A DNA stretch of 64,000 nt, from positions 1,421,501-1,485,500 of the forward strand of contig NC_135560.1 of the NCBI RefSeq assembly GCF_964340395.1. The letters run 5' to 3'. The DNA is from Glandiceps talaboti. Its lineage: Eukaryota > Hemichordata > Enteropneusta > Spengelidae. How positions within the stretch are numbered: the stretch's first letter is position 1; every line of letters begins with the position of its first letter. The position numbers and the translations under genes are program-made. Below are positions 47,185 to 58,184 of this stretch, in pieces. A model generated the notes under the pieces. That model searched no databases, was not told the DNA's origin, and worked only from the letters and a program-made list of their open reading frames with translations.

Positions 47185-47860
47185 AAATACAGCCAAAGGC
47201 GTTGTAGCACAACTGTACAGTTTTTAAAAGTGTTTATCCATATGCTAGTCCATGCTAACAATAGGCGTTCATTTGCTGAATGACTATCCAGTTGCCTATC
47301 AAACCATGTTGCTATCTTTGCAATATACGCGATCATTTGGCTGTTGCTATGGGTGTGGTCATGTTGCTAGATATATTTGCATACATTTTTGAATGTTTTT
47401 GTTCACTTGTGTATGAATTCCTGATATTATCTTTGCAATATACGTGATCATTTGTCTGTTGCTATGGGTGTGGTCTTGTTGCTAGTCACATTTGCATACA
47501 TTTTAAAATGTTTATTCATTTGTCTTTGAATTCCTGTTATCTTTGCAATATGAGTGATTATTTGGCTGTTGCTATGAGCGTGGTCTTGTTGCTAGGCAAA
47601 TTTACATACATTTTTTGAATGTTTATTCAATTGTCTATTAATCCCGGTTACTTTCGCAATATGCGATCATTTGGCTGTTGCTATGGGCTTGGTATTATTG
47701 CTAGGGATATTTGCATACATTTTTGAATGTTTATTCACTTGCCTACCAGATGATGTTATTTAACCAAAATACTGCCATTTGGTTGTTGCTAAGGGCGTGG
47801 TCATGGTTGCTAGGGCCAATTTTGACAAAATGTTTTGAAGAAAATCTGCATAATAACACT
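47185..47860 (+). repeat. F2 family copy, core
   Basis: Left end AAAATACAGCCAAAGGCGTT then GTAGCACAACTGTACAG, five core units, then GTTTTGAAGAAAATCTGCAT. The 3' segment resumes at about 49965 after intervening sequence. Confidence 0.8.
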
Positions 47861-49960
47861 TTAACACTTTCACCACCAAAGGCCTCATGGGATTGTTTGT
47901 TCTCCACCAGCTCCCTCACTAACATAGGGCGAGAGTGAGTGTGGTGTAATCAAATTGATATAAAAATACTTACAGTTGCTCATTTTTGAAAAACAAGGTA
48001 ACATTTCAATGGAAAATAAATTGTCTACATCATACTTGCAAATACATAAAGTCAAATGCCACACACACAACTGAAATATGGATTAAAGTATTAAAATATT
48101 AATAAAACAAGTCATTGAGAATGACATGGTCCCCGCTATGATTGGGTTTTAAGGAACTGGCAGTTTATGTTGTCATTTTCTTTATATCACTACTCTGATC
48201 ACGCAACAACACTTGTGAACCTAAATCAAACAGATTTAGATATGTTGTGTCTGCTTGTTGGACATGGAACATGCCTACAGCAATAAAGGATGGGTCGGGT
48301 ATGGGGGATCGTATCACGACGAAAATGGATATGCACATGTATGTCATAGAACACTGTCCTAATACCAACTTTGAATGAGATCTGTTCAAGCATGTCTGAG
48401 TTATGCCTTTGGACATGGAAAATTAGCAAACAAAATGGTAGCCAGGCAGCCATATTGGATCGTATCATGAAACAAATTGACTTGCATATGTCTGCTATTG
48501 TATGTTGCCCCTGTACCAAGTTTGAAAAAAATCAGTCCAGGCATCTCCAAGAAACGGATCTGGACGGACAGACGCACAGACAGACGGAACCCAATCCATA
48601 AGTCCCCGTCCCAGACTTCGTCCGGCAGGGACTAACAAACATGAGTTGTTTATTCATTGACATATCACAAATAAACACAATATTTATGTTACAAACAAAA
48701 TTCAAAATACTAACATTTATGTTCCTACAAAACTTCTGTATACTGGTTAAATGGTCAAAATTGGTGAAAATTTGGCAGAAATTGTCATTTTCAGTCATAT
48801 TAAATTTGAATGAAAATAATTAATGGCTCACTACTAATCCGTTTATGATGCTACAGCAAGTCCCCACCAGCAGTGAAAATGTACTAAAATATCTGAATTC
48901 GTCGCCTCAACACCTTCTGAAAAGTGAGCTTCTGTAAATATATTTCAATATTTGACAAGAAGCCAAAAAATTATCTCAAAATTTATTCACTAAATTGGTA
49001 AAAAATGACCATAAATCGATAGTATCGGTGCCAAAATCGAATGGGCAAAGTGGCACTATTTGCCGTCATGCATACCTATCAATGGAAATACGCAGCTAGC
49101 CATTTGAACGTATGCCACGGAAATATGATCATTTCACAGACTACACCGAGTTTCCACAGCCACCTACTAATAGTCAATAATGCCATCCAAGTCGAAATTA
49201 AATACAAATTTTCACGAACAGAGCCGTTATTTACATCGTAAACGATGTTCGGGGAGACAATTTTGACTGCAGTCATGTTGAAATTTGAATTTGACCCCAA
49301 AAAAACACGCTAAAAATCCGATCGGAAAATCGTCAGATCGTGCGTAATCTACCCTCCACTGACCAGTATAAATTGAACTTGTATAAGTATTATTCATTAT
49401 TGAACATTGCCACAAAGAAATATGACCACAATAATTCTTTATATCGGTAAAAATTGGCCCCACAGCCATAGCATGGATGTAGGTTACGAGTCAACAAGCT
49501 ACACATTTTGCCGACTTTCAATACGGCGCCCGTAAATTCCCCGGGAGATCAGTCGAACTTAGCAGTACTTTTGATACTTGTACTGTACCCATGACCAACT
49601 ACATGTATTCAACGATGTATTTCTGGTGAAATTCTGTGGACATTTCTTTGGACAGTTGACAAATTTACATCGTAGGATTGAAATTCGTTTTTGCTAGTGA
49701 AAAACGCACAAAAAAATTATGATCGCTCGTCATTTGGATCGTACTTAAAAACCGTTCACTTCCATGTGTTCAAAATGGCAGGCGAGATAAACAAGGCTAA
49801 TACACATGTGTGGAACTAGTTATGGCAGCATGTTTTGCAGCAATAGCTGCCGTTGAATGGTATTACGGCGGAGTAGGTGAATAAATTTTGGCGGCCCTGC
49901 TGTAGCGGGAATCGGTGGGCGTCATAGAGCGTTCCCGCTGTAGCGGGAATCGGTGGTGAA
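47861..49960. other. Sequence inserted in F2, containing an F1 copy; otherwise unrecognised
   Basis: The F2 copy is interrupted between 47860 (ACACTTT) and about 49968 (AAGAAACATCTCAACAACTT). The inserted part starts CACTTTCACCACCAAAGGCC and ends with a GAATCGGTGGTGAAAGGGTT stretch; GGTGAAAG/CTTTCACC forms an inverted terminal match. It is about 2.1 kb including the F1 element at 48107-48634. No ORF is recognised. Confidence 0.5.
48107..48634 (+). mobile_element. F1 Helentron-like element with a single core unit
   Basis: The shortest F1 copy: left ACAAGTCATTGAGAATGACA, one core unit (48300-48420), tail and right GGCAGGGACTA. It shows that the core copy number is variable (1 to ~8) while both ends are conserved. 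Confidence 0.85.
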
Positions 49961-49964
49961 AGGG

Positions 49965-50716
49965 TTAAGAAACATCTCAACAACTTTCAGTCTCACTGAC
50001 CAAGTACTTTTTGAGATATAAGTTTTTGACCAAAAATGACAAAAATTCTGTATACGGGTTAAATGGTCAAAATCAGCGAAAATTTGGCAGAAAATGTTAT
50101 TTTCAGTCGTATTAAATTTGAACGAAAATAATTAACGAGATATAAATGAGATATAAGTTTTGGACCAAATATGAACATTTTTACACCTAATTTACATATC
50201 ACTCATGACATCATTGTATCCTTAATATTTCTTCATCTACACATGCCCAGATGCATCCCCATTAAATTTCAGCCCAATCTGTTCACTTGTTTTGGAACTA
50301 TATATTTTTGACCAAAAGGACACATTTTTAGACCCAATTTGAATATCACTGATGGGATCATCATGTCATGAACACTTCTTAATATAAACACCCCTAAGAA
50401 TGGCTCCCACCAAATTTCAGCCTAATCTGCTAAGTAATTTTGGAATTATAGATTTTTGACCGAAAAGACACATTTTAGCTCTAATTTTCATATTTTTTAA
50501 CCAACCCAAATTATACATTGGTGGTAAGATCATTTTGATTTGAACAATTTCCTAACTACACAGCCAAGGTAATATATCCACCAAACATTATGGCAACAGG
50601 TCCAGTGGTTTTTGACTATAAGTTGTTTACACACACACACACACATATCCACACAAACAGACACTTAGCCATGCCTTAGCACTACTGAACCGTATCAGTT
50701 CAGTTGTGCTAAAAAT
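49965..50716 (+). repeat. F2 family 3' segment and tail
   Basis: GACCAAGTACTTTTTGAGAT, three ATATCACT...CCAATCTG blocks, (AC)10 and the terminus TATCAGTTCAGTTGTGCTA. Confidence 0.8.
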
Positions 50717-50802
50717 GTTGACGGACAGAAGACAGACAATGACAGAGAATCAACCTAACCCTTAAGCTCCACCCAACTGTCACTGACAGTGGAGCTCACT
50801 AG
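50717..50802 (+). repeat. F3-like 3' end fragment
   Basis: TTGACGGACAGAAGACAGAC, then CTTAAGCTCCACCCAACTGT and CACTGACAGTGGAGCT: an AGCTCCAC/GTGGAGCT hairpin like the F3 right terminus. Confidence 0.6.
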
Positions 50803-51212
50803 AATCCAGTGAGATATATATCATGGTTGAAAGAACTAGAATACAGAGAGATATCACAGTCGAGAGAACTAGAATACAGTGAGATATGGTTGATAGAACT
50901 AGAATACAGAGAGATATCATGGTTGAAAGAATTAGAATACAGTGAGATACGGTTGATAGAACTAGAATACAGTGAGATATCACAGTTGAGAGAACTAGAA
51001 TACAGTGATATATGGTTGATAGAACTAGAAACAATGAGATATCACAGTTGAGAGAACTAGAATACAGTGAGATATCACAGTTGAGAGAACTAGAATACAG
51101 TGAGATATCATGGTTGAAAGAACTAGAATCCAGTGATATATCACAGTTGAGAGAACTAGAATACAGTGAGATATCACAGTTGATACAACAAGAATACAGT
51201 GAATGCCAGATC
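50803..51212. repeat. 30-33 bp minisatellite, ~13 units
   Basis: Unit AGAACTAGAATACAGTGAGA then TATCACAGTTGAG, with a shorter variant ending TATGGTTGAT. It ends 32 bp downstream of the exon B donor. Confidence 0.95.
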
Positions 51213-51243
51213 AGGGCAGACTGTTGTGGTATAAATCATTTAC

Positions 51244-51394
51244 CTTTTGGACATGGTCCATCACAAGGCTGACATAGTATAGGATGTGTAGAATTAGAGG
51301 TGTATCCATTAGGGCAATCCTCTAAGCACTGGTTGTCAAATAACTTCCATTCTTTGGGACATTCATCTCTGGTAATACAACGCCGATTACGGTA
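51244..51394 (-). CDS. INSR: Receptor exon B: furin-like cysteine-rich region, second half
   Basis: Acceptor ttttctag, donor GTAAATG; 151 bp = 50 codons + 1, phase 0 in, phase 1 out. The protein starts YRNRRCITRDECPKEW and ends CQPCDGPCPK, matching the family signature C.PC.GPCPK that closes the cysteine-rich domain. The loop between the first and second cysteine groups is short, resembling IGF1R (WRCVDRDFC) more than human INSR, which has an extra Cys-containing stretch there. One N-glycosylation site, NST. An approximately 33-bp minisatellite begins about 30 bp downstream of the donor. Confidence 0.93.
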
Positions 51395-51409
51395 CTAGAA
51401 AAGAAAAGA

Positions 51410-52140
51410 AAAAAATAGCACCAATTGCATTGTAGCACAACTGTATTTGGTTGTTGATATGGGTGTGGTCTTGATGCTAGGCATATTTGCTTACATTTCT
51501 TGAGTGTTTGCTTGCATATTAATCTGTTATCTTTACAATATACACCATCAATTGACTGTTGCTATGGGTGTGGTCTTGTTGCTAAGCATATTTGCATACA
51601 TTTCTGTCATCTTTATTCATTCCTCTACCCTTCCCCAATTTTCAACTTTACAATATAAACCTACCTGATGTCGTTATTTGAGCAAAATACACTGCCATTT
51701 GGTTGTTGCTATGGGTGTGGTCTTGGTTGCCAGGGCCAAAATGTTTTACAGAAAATCTGTAGAATAACACTTCTAGTAATATCTCACCAAGTTTTAGTCT
51801 CATTGACAAAGTACTTTCTGAGATTTAAGTTTTTGACCAAAATTCACATTTTTACACCTAATTTGCATATCACTCATAAGAGCATTATATGCTTAATATT
51901 TCTTCATCTATACATCCCCAGATGCATCCCCATCTAATTTCAGACCAATCTGCTTAGTAGTTTTGGAATTAAAGACTTTTGACCAAAAAGACACATTTTT
52001 AGCCCTAATTTGCATATAACTAATGGAATCATCATGTCATGAACAAATCTAAATGAACACGCCCCTAAGAACATTCCCACCAAATTTCAGCCCAATCTGC
52101 CCAGTAGTTTTGGAGTTTAAGTTTTTCGACAAAATATCAC
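51410..52140 (+). repeat. F2 family copy, truncated
   Basis: Left end AAAATAGCACCAATTGCATT then GTAGCACAACTGTA, two core units, two to three 3' blocks; it breaks at ATATCACATTTTTTTATATC. Confidence 0.8.
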
Positions 52141-52803
52141 ATTTTTTTATATCAAGGAAATTGGATATACGGGGTAGTTCCTTGGTCTTGTCTTAAAACT
52201 GACCCAAGTCAGTTCACATATGACTGAATAATGGCTCATGACAAATCAAAATATAGCTCTAAGTCGGCTAAATTGCATCATATTCCAAAGCAAATTGACG
52301 TGCATCTATAAGTCACAGTTCATTATCCATTCACTAAGTTTAGAAGAAATTAGTCAATGAATGTCCAAGAAATGGCTCTGAACGCACGAACTGACGGAGC
52401 CCAATCTATAAGCCCCCCGTCTCGGACTACGTCCACTCTGGTACTAACAAAGTGCATATGTCCTATAAAGTTTGTTGATGCAACTTACAGTATTAATTAA
52501 TGAATAATTTGCATAATTAATTATTTTCAGTAATTAGGCTATATCTTAAGACTGCATACTTCAATTTCAATACAATTCAGTACATATGTTAATCATCGCA
52601 AATCACACATGTCCTATAAAATCTGTTGATGTAGTTTAGTTTCAATGAAAAATTTGCATAAAGAATGATTTTGGGTCTTTAGGCTGTATCTTAATAAAGG
52701 AAGCCTCAAATTTCATATACTTTGGTACATATATCAACCATAACAATGCGCACATGAGATTTCTTGTTGTAGCTTTTACTTTTAATGAGTAATTTGCATT
52801 ATA
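52141..52803. repeat. F1 tail-like relic and F4 units
   Basis: 52290-52450 is a diverged F1 end (AAGCAAATTGACGTGCATCT, GAGCCCAATCTATAAGCCCC, ending GGTACTAAC). F4 units follow at 52450-52800 (GTAATTAGGCTATATCTTAA, spacing about 151 bp). Confidence 0.55.
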
Positions 52804-54117
52804 ACAAGTCATTGAGAATTACATAGTCCCCACTATGATTGGGTTTTAAGGAATTATCACTACTCTGATCACGCAACAACACTTGTGAACCTAAATCAAA
52901 CAGACTTAGATATGTTGTGTCTGCTTGTTGGACATGGAACATGCCTACAACAATAAAGGATGGGTCTGGTATGGGGGATTGTATCACGACGAAAATGGAT
53001 ATGCACATGTATGTCATAGAACACTGTCCTAATACCAACTTTGAATATTCAAGCATGTCTGAGTTATGGCTTTGGACATGGAAAATTCACAAACAAAATG
53101 GCTGCTAGGATGCCATATTGGATCGTATCATGACAACAAATGGATATGCACATGTATGTCATAGAACACTGTCCTAATACCAACTTTGAATGAGATCTGT
53201 TCAAGCATGTCTGAGTTATGGCTTTGGACATGGAAAATTCGCAAACAAAATGGCTGCCAGGCAGCCATATTGGAAAATATCACGATGAAAATGGATATGC
53301 ACATGTATGTCATAGAACACTGTCCTAATACCATCTTTGAATGAGATCTGTTCAAGCATGTCTGAGTTATGGCTTTAGACAGGGAAAATTTGCAAACAAA
53401 ATGGTAGTCTATCAGCTAGCCCTCGGATGTTCTTCCGATAAAATACGACACACAGCCGAACAACGCTATCGAGGATGGAACATCCGAGGTCTAGCGAATG
53501 TCATCAGGATATAAATAACTGCCAATCCGAGAACCGCATTAGCGACAAGCACAAACAGAGGACAATAGCTAAATTTTCATGCATATTCATCTTAAAAATA
53601 ACCACCAATGCGTTAACTAAAATGTGTGAATGACAACGTCACACTCATCAAACACACACTCATCAAACACAATTACCATAAACTGATAAGACATAGTAAT
53701 AACATAAATGTGTTTGTCAACACCTGCATGCAGAGATTGAATATATTAAAGTATATATATGCATATATAGCCCAACCCACCACTTATCGTAATCTCAATG
53801 GAATGTCCGGTCTGAAAATGACATTCGCTAGACTGTTCGGGCAAGCCCTCACATGCTAACTTCGTTCGCTTATAGTTATAGCATCGAAAGAAAGCCCGAA
53901 CGTCTAGCAGCAAGACTAACAAAATGGCTGCTAGGCGGCCATATTGGATCGTATCATGAAACAAATTGACGTGCATATGTATGACATTGTATGTTACCCC
54001 TGTACCAAGTTTGAAAAAAATCGGTCCAGGCATCTCGAAGAAACAGCTGCGGACGGACGGACAGACGGACGCACAGACAGACGGAACCCAATCCATAAGT
54101 CCCCGTCCCGGAGACTA
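52804..54117 (+). mobile_element. F1 Helentron-like element carrying a nested foldback
   Basis: Left ACAAGTCATTGAGAATTACA, right CCCGGAGACTA, about three core units. A 514-bp foldback with 9-bp target duplication is inserted in the last unit (53405-53918). Confidence 0.85.
53405..53918. mobile_element. Mutator-like MITE (9-bp TSD ACAAAATGG)
   Basis: Ends TAGTCTATCAGCTAG and the complement of TAGTCTTGCTGCTAG; flanks 53396-53404 and 53919-53927 are both ACAAAATGG. Internal inverted stretches (TCTAGCGAATGTCAT at 53492 against ATGACATTCGCTAGA at 53817) make it partly self-complementary. A 9-bp duplication is typical of Mutator-like elements. Confidence 0.8.
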
Positions 54118-54740
54118 ACAATCTTCAGCAACTGAGCTATATCTGGAATACATACTTCACATTCCATATAATTGATCACATACATCAACCATGAGAAAAC
54201 ACATATCTTCTAAAGCCTGTTGGAATAGTTTTTAATATTAATGTGTAATTTGCATAATTAATTATTTTTGGTAACTAGGCTATATCTCAAGAATGCAAAC
54301 TTCAAATTTCATTTAATTTGATACATTCATCAACCATAAAAATCATATGTTTTGATGTAGTTGCTTGTTTAGTTTTTAATTGCAATATGTTATTTCCATA
54401 CGTAATTATTTCGCTAATTCGGCAATCTTTAGAACTCAAACTTTAAATTTCAGATAATTTAGTAAATATATTTATGCTAAAGACGTGTATGCTTCATTTA
54501 AAGGTTGATGACGTAACTTATAAGCTAAATGGTTAATTTGCATAATGAATGATTATTTTTTATAGACAATATGTTAACTATGTAAGTTTCAAACTACATA
54601 CAGTTTTGTGCCATTAATTTTCCAATTAAGTGGTACGTACATCATGTATAATAGCGATAGTTCAGAGGTTTGCATTCCAACAATGTGTGTAGGCCCACAA
54701 ATCTACGGTTTTGCCCTTATGGGAGGCATTCTGTTTAAAT
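54118..54740. repeat. F4 units
   Basis: Four degenerate units (AACTGAGCTATATCTGGAAT, GTAACTAGGCTATATCTCAA, CTAATTCGGCAATCTTTAG), spacing about 140 bp. 54697-54745 is the uninterrupted host sequence of the insertion at 9439. Confidence 0.55.
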
Positions 54741-55105
54741 CTGGTTATACCTAATGTGCATATCACTGATGGGATCATCATGTCATGAACAATTCTTAAT
54801 TTAAACACCTCTAAGAATGTTTTAACCAAATTTCACATCAATCTGCTGAGTACTTTTGGAGTTAAACTTGTTAAAGTTTTTTTAACCAAAAATCACATTT
54901 TTTTACCCAAATCACACACCGATAGTAACATCATTTTGATTTGAACAATTTCCCAACTTGACAGCCAAGGTAATACACTCACCAAATATCATGGCAATCA
55001 GTCAGGCGGTTTTTGACTGTAAGTTGTTTACACACACACACACACAAACACTCTGCCATGCCTATAGCACTACTGAACCTAATCAGTACAGTTGAGCTAA
55101 AAAAA
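54741..55105 (+). repeat. F2 family 3' end
   Basis: GCATATCACTGATGGGATCA through CAATCAGTCAGGCGGTTTTT, (AC)9 and terminus CAGTACAGTTGAGCTA. Confidence 0.75.
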
Positions 55106-55179
55106 AAAGTTAATTTCAAACCCTGACTGTATAATGTGTAGTTTATCCTTTCCTTTCATCTAAGAATAGGTGTACTTAC

Positions 55180-55343
55180 TGCATAAGTGCCCGGTGGACA
55201 TTCCTCTACACAGTGGCCGCTATAAACATAGTTGCGGCATGCAACACATTTATCGGTACCTACGCCATGACAGCCACCAACACACTCACCACTACAGGTA
55301 CATTTTCCATTGCGACAATTATCCTGACATGCTTGAGGACACA
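55180..55343 (-). CDS. INSR: Receptor exon A: furin-like cysteine-rich region, first half
   Basis: Acceptor ttgtttgcag, donor GTAAGTACAC; 164 bp = 2 + 54 codons, phase 1 in and phase 0 out. It encodes CPQACQDNCRNGKCTCSGEC and continues through KCVACRNY, HCVEECPPGTYA. Eleven cysteines in 54 residues, and the KCVACRN...G.CVE.CPP motif, match the cysteine-rich domain between L1 and L2 of insulin and IGF-1 receptors. This domain is extracellular and lines the ligand-binding side of the alpha chain. No convincing upstream exon could be found in the remaining 8.6 kb of the window. Confidence 0.93.
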
Positions 55344-56233
55344 CTGCAAACAATAGAAAGTTATGCATGTTATAACTTGACATTATGTTAGGGACGTTTG
55401 CACAAGGTCATACAAGCTCAATAAGCAAACATCGTTTATTTAGGGGGAGGGGGGTCTGGCATCAATAGTGTTTTTTTAAGGCTGGGGAACATAGGTAAAC
55501 TGATGGGGAACTATGGCAACAAGATTGTGTGCAGTGAAACTAAACAATTAGTTGAAATGAAACAGATAATTATAAATCATTAAATGGTGCCAATTTTTTG
55601 CAAAAGGTCTTCAAGGGTTATAAGTTTATCACAGTTTGTGGTGGTGGTGGTGGTGGTGGTGGTGTCCCAGGGGAAACACATACACCCACTCAGTCTAATC
55701 CCTGAATAATGAGTGAACATTAACAGGTCACTATCTTTCTCAGTAAACAATGATTATCTTCTGAAGACAAACAGCAAATATTTCACATCAACACCTTGAC
55801 TGTGACCTCTAAATCATAGGACTTCACCTGGTGGTGGCAGTCCCCGGAATGGTGGATACCCATGCTTGTTAGCGCCATTTCAAATGTACCCCTTTCCCCA
55901 GAATATTTCAATGAAAAACACCCCCTTTTTTTCATTGAATCTGGGAGAAAATCATTGCAAAAAACACCTCATTATTTCTGAAATACGGAAGGCTTTACTT
56001 GTCCCCGGGCCTTCATCAGGAAGTTTCTTCCGAGATAAATAGTAGTAAAAGGGCATCTATTCTCGGAGGGTGACCTGAAAAAGTACCCCTTTTCACGATT
56101 CCATGGACCTAGATGGCCTACGAAAAACACCCTCTTTTCCGTGATATTTCTAACAAGCAAATGTACCAGCTTAGTCTGGTACTGACACCACCGGGGACTT
56201 CATGACTATACTTGAAAGCCAGCTCTGAAGATA
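55344..56233. other. Intron upstream of exon A; (GGT)10
   Basis: Unique intron with (GGT)10 at 55637-55663 and a 55830-56200 segment showing inverted text ACCTGGTGGTGGCAGTCCCC / CTGACACCACCGGGGACT, possibly a small MITE. No coding exon supported. Confidence 0.4.
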
Positions 56234-57489
56234 ACAAGCCATTGAGAATGACATAGTCCCCGCTATGATAGGGTTTTAAGGAATTATCACTACTCTGATC
56301 ACGCAACAACACTTGTGAACCTAAATCAAACGATTTAGATATGTTGTGTCTGCTTGTTGGACATGGAACATGCCTACAACAATAAAGGATGGGTCGGGTA
56401 TGGGGGATTGTATCACGACGAAAATGGGTATGCACATGTATGTCATAGAACACTGTCCTAATACCAACTTTGAATGAGATCTGTTCAAGCATATCTGAGT
56501 TATGGCTTTGGACATAGAAAAATTACAAACAAAATGGCTGCCAGGAGGCCATATTGGATCGTATCACAACAACAATGAATATGCACATGTATGTCATAGA
56601 ACACTGTCCTAATACCAACTTTGAATGAGATCTGTTCAAGCATGTCTGAGTTACGGCTTTGGACATGGAAAATTCGCAAACAAAATGGCTGCCAGGCAGC
56701 CATATTGGATCGTATCACAACAACAATGAATATGCACATGTATGTCATAGAACACTGTCCTAATGCCAACTTTGAATGAGATCTGTTCATGCATGTCTGA
56801 GTTATGGCTTTGGACATGGGAAATTCGAAAACAAAATGGCTGCCAGGCAGCCATATTGGATCGTATCACGATGAAAATGGATATGCACATGTATGTCATA
56901 GAACACTGTCCTAATACCAACTTTGAATGATATCTGTTCAAACATGTCTGAGTTATGGCTTTGGACATGGAAAATTCACAAACAAAATGGCTGCCAGGCA
57001 GCCATATTGGATAGTATCACGATGAAAATGGATATGCACATGTATGTCATAGAACACTGTCCTAATACCAACTTTGAATGAGATCTGTTCAAACATGTCT
57101 GAGTTATGGCTTTGGACATGGAAAATTCACAAACAAAATGGCTGCTAGGTGGCCATATTGGATCGTATCTTGACAACAATGAATATGCACATGTATGTCA
57201 TAGAACACTGTGCTAATACCAACATTGAATGAGATCTGTTCAAGCATGTCTGAGTTATGGCTTTAGACAGGGAACATTTGCAAACAAAATTGGCTGCTAG
57301 GGGGCCATATTGGATCGTATCATGAAACAAATTGATGTGCATATGTATGCCATTGTATGTTGCCCCTGTACCAAGTTTGAAAGAAATCGGTCCAGGCATC
57401 TCCAAGAAACGGCTGCGGACGGACGGACGGACGGACGGACGGAACCCAATCCATAAGTCCCCGTCCCGGACTTCGTCCGGCTGGGACTA
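56234..57489 (+). mobile_element. F1 Helentron-like element with ~6 core units
   Basis: Left ACAAGCCATTGAGAATGACA, right CGGCTGGGACTA; core units 56500-57250 at about 151-bp spacing; (GGAC)6 at 57417-57440. Confidence 0.88.
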
Positions 57490-58180
57490 ATGACACCATT
57501 GACCTGTTGGATGACCACTAGACAGACAAAGTTGTTCCGCGTTCAGGTCACCATGCTGTACAAAGACAATTTGGGATGTGGTTTCAGATACACCTGTGAA
57601 AGTACATTTGAGATATGTCACCTAAACTAAATTTATGTTGACTGACATTGGTAATTGCCTTTGTAAAGAAATATTCAAAAAAAAAACATAACTTAGTAAC
57701 TAAAATCTGTAGCATGACCTTCATCAGTGTTTCCATTATTTTTTTTCCATTGCGTACTGCGTAGACCCCATGAAATTGCGTACAGCGTGAAAAAATATGT
57801 GGGTGGTTTAGATTCGGTTCAAAGTAAATCGGTTTGGAACAGGTTTAGCTTAAAACCGATTTAAGTTGAATTGGTTCAATGTCCATTACCATCGGCTGCA
57901 ACGCCATGCATTTGAGGTCAACTCTCAAGTCTTGAAGACAGCATGGTTTGATCCGTTTATTGAAAAAAAGACCGATCGTCAAAAATAATTATTCAGCAAT
58001 GGTTTTAGTTATTTTGGAGAGATTTATACATTTTTTTACCTGAAGGACCTGAAAGCCGTCAAGGTCAATGCTCTTTGCTGTCATTGTGCAGTGCCTTAAT
58101 AACCGAGTGTCAATATGATTATTATCAAAATTATTATTACTATATAATATTTCTTTATTTAATTATTTAAGTAACTTAAC
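57490..58180. other. Intron/intergenic; nothing firm
   Basis: Starts with a short stop-free stretch (see rejected exon). 57725-57745 begins CAGTGTTTCCATTATTTTT, resembling the left end of the hAT-like elements, without a matching right end. Otherwise AT-rich and unrecognised. Confidence 0.35.
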
Positions 58181-58184
58181 CTAT

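Noticed and set aside
57507-57596. Possible upstream receptor exon (VSETTSQIVFVQHGDLNAEQ LCLSSGHPT) with matching phase 1 on both sides
   Set aside because: Acceptor and phase fit exon A, but it has one cysteine where the receptor needs a cysteine-rich stretch, the donor GTCAATG is weak, and no family resemblance is visible.
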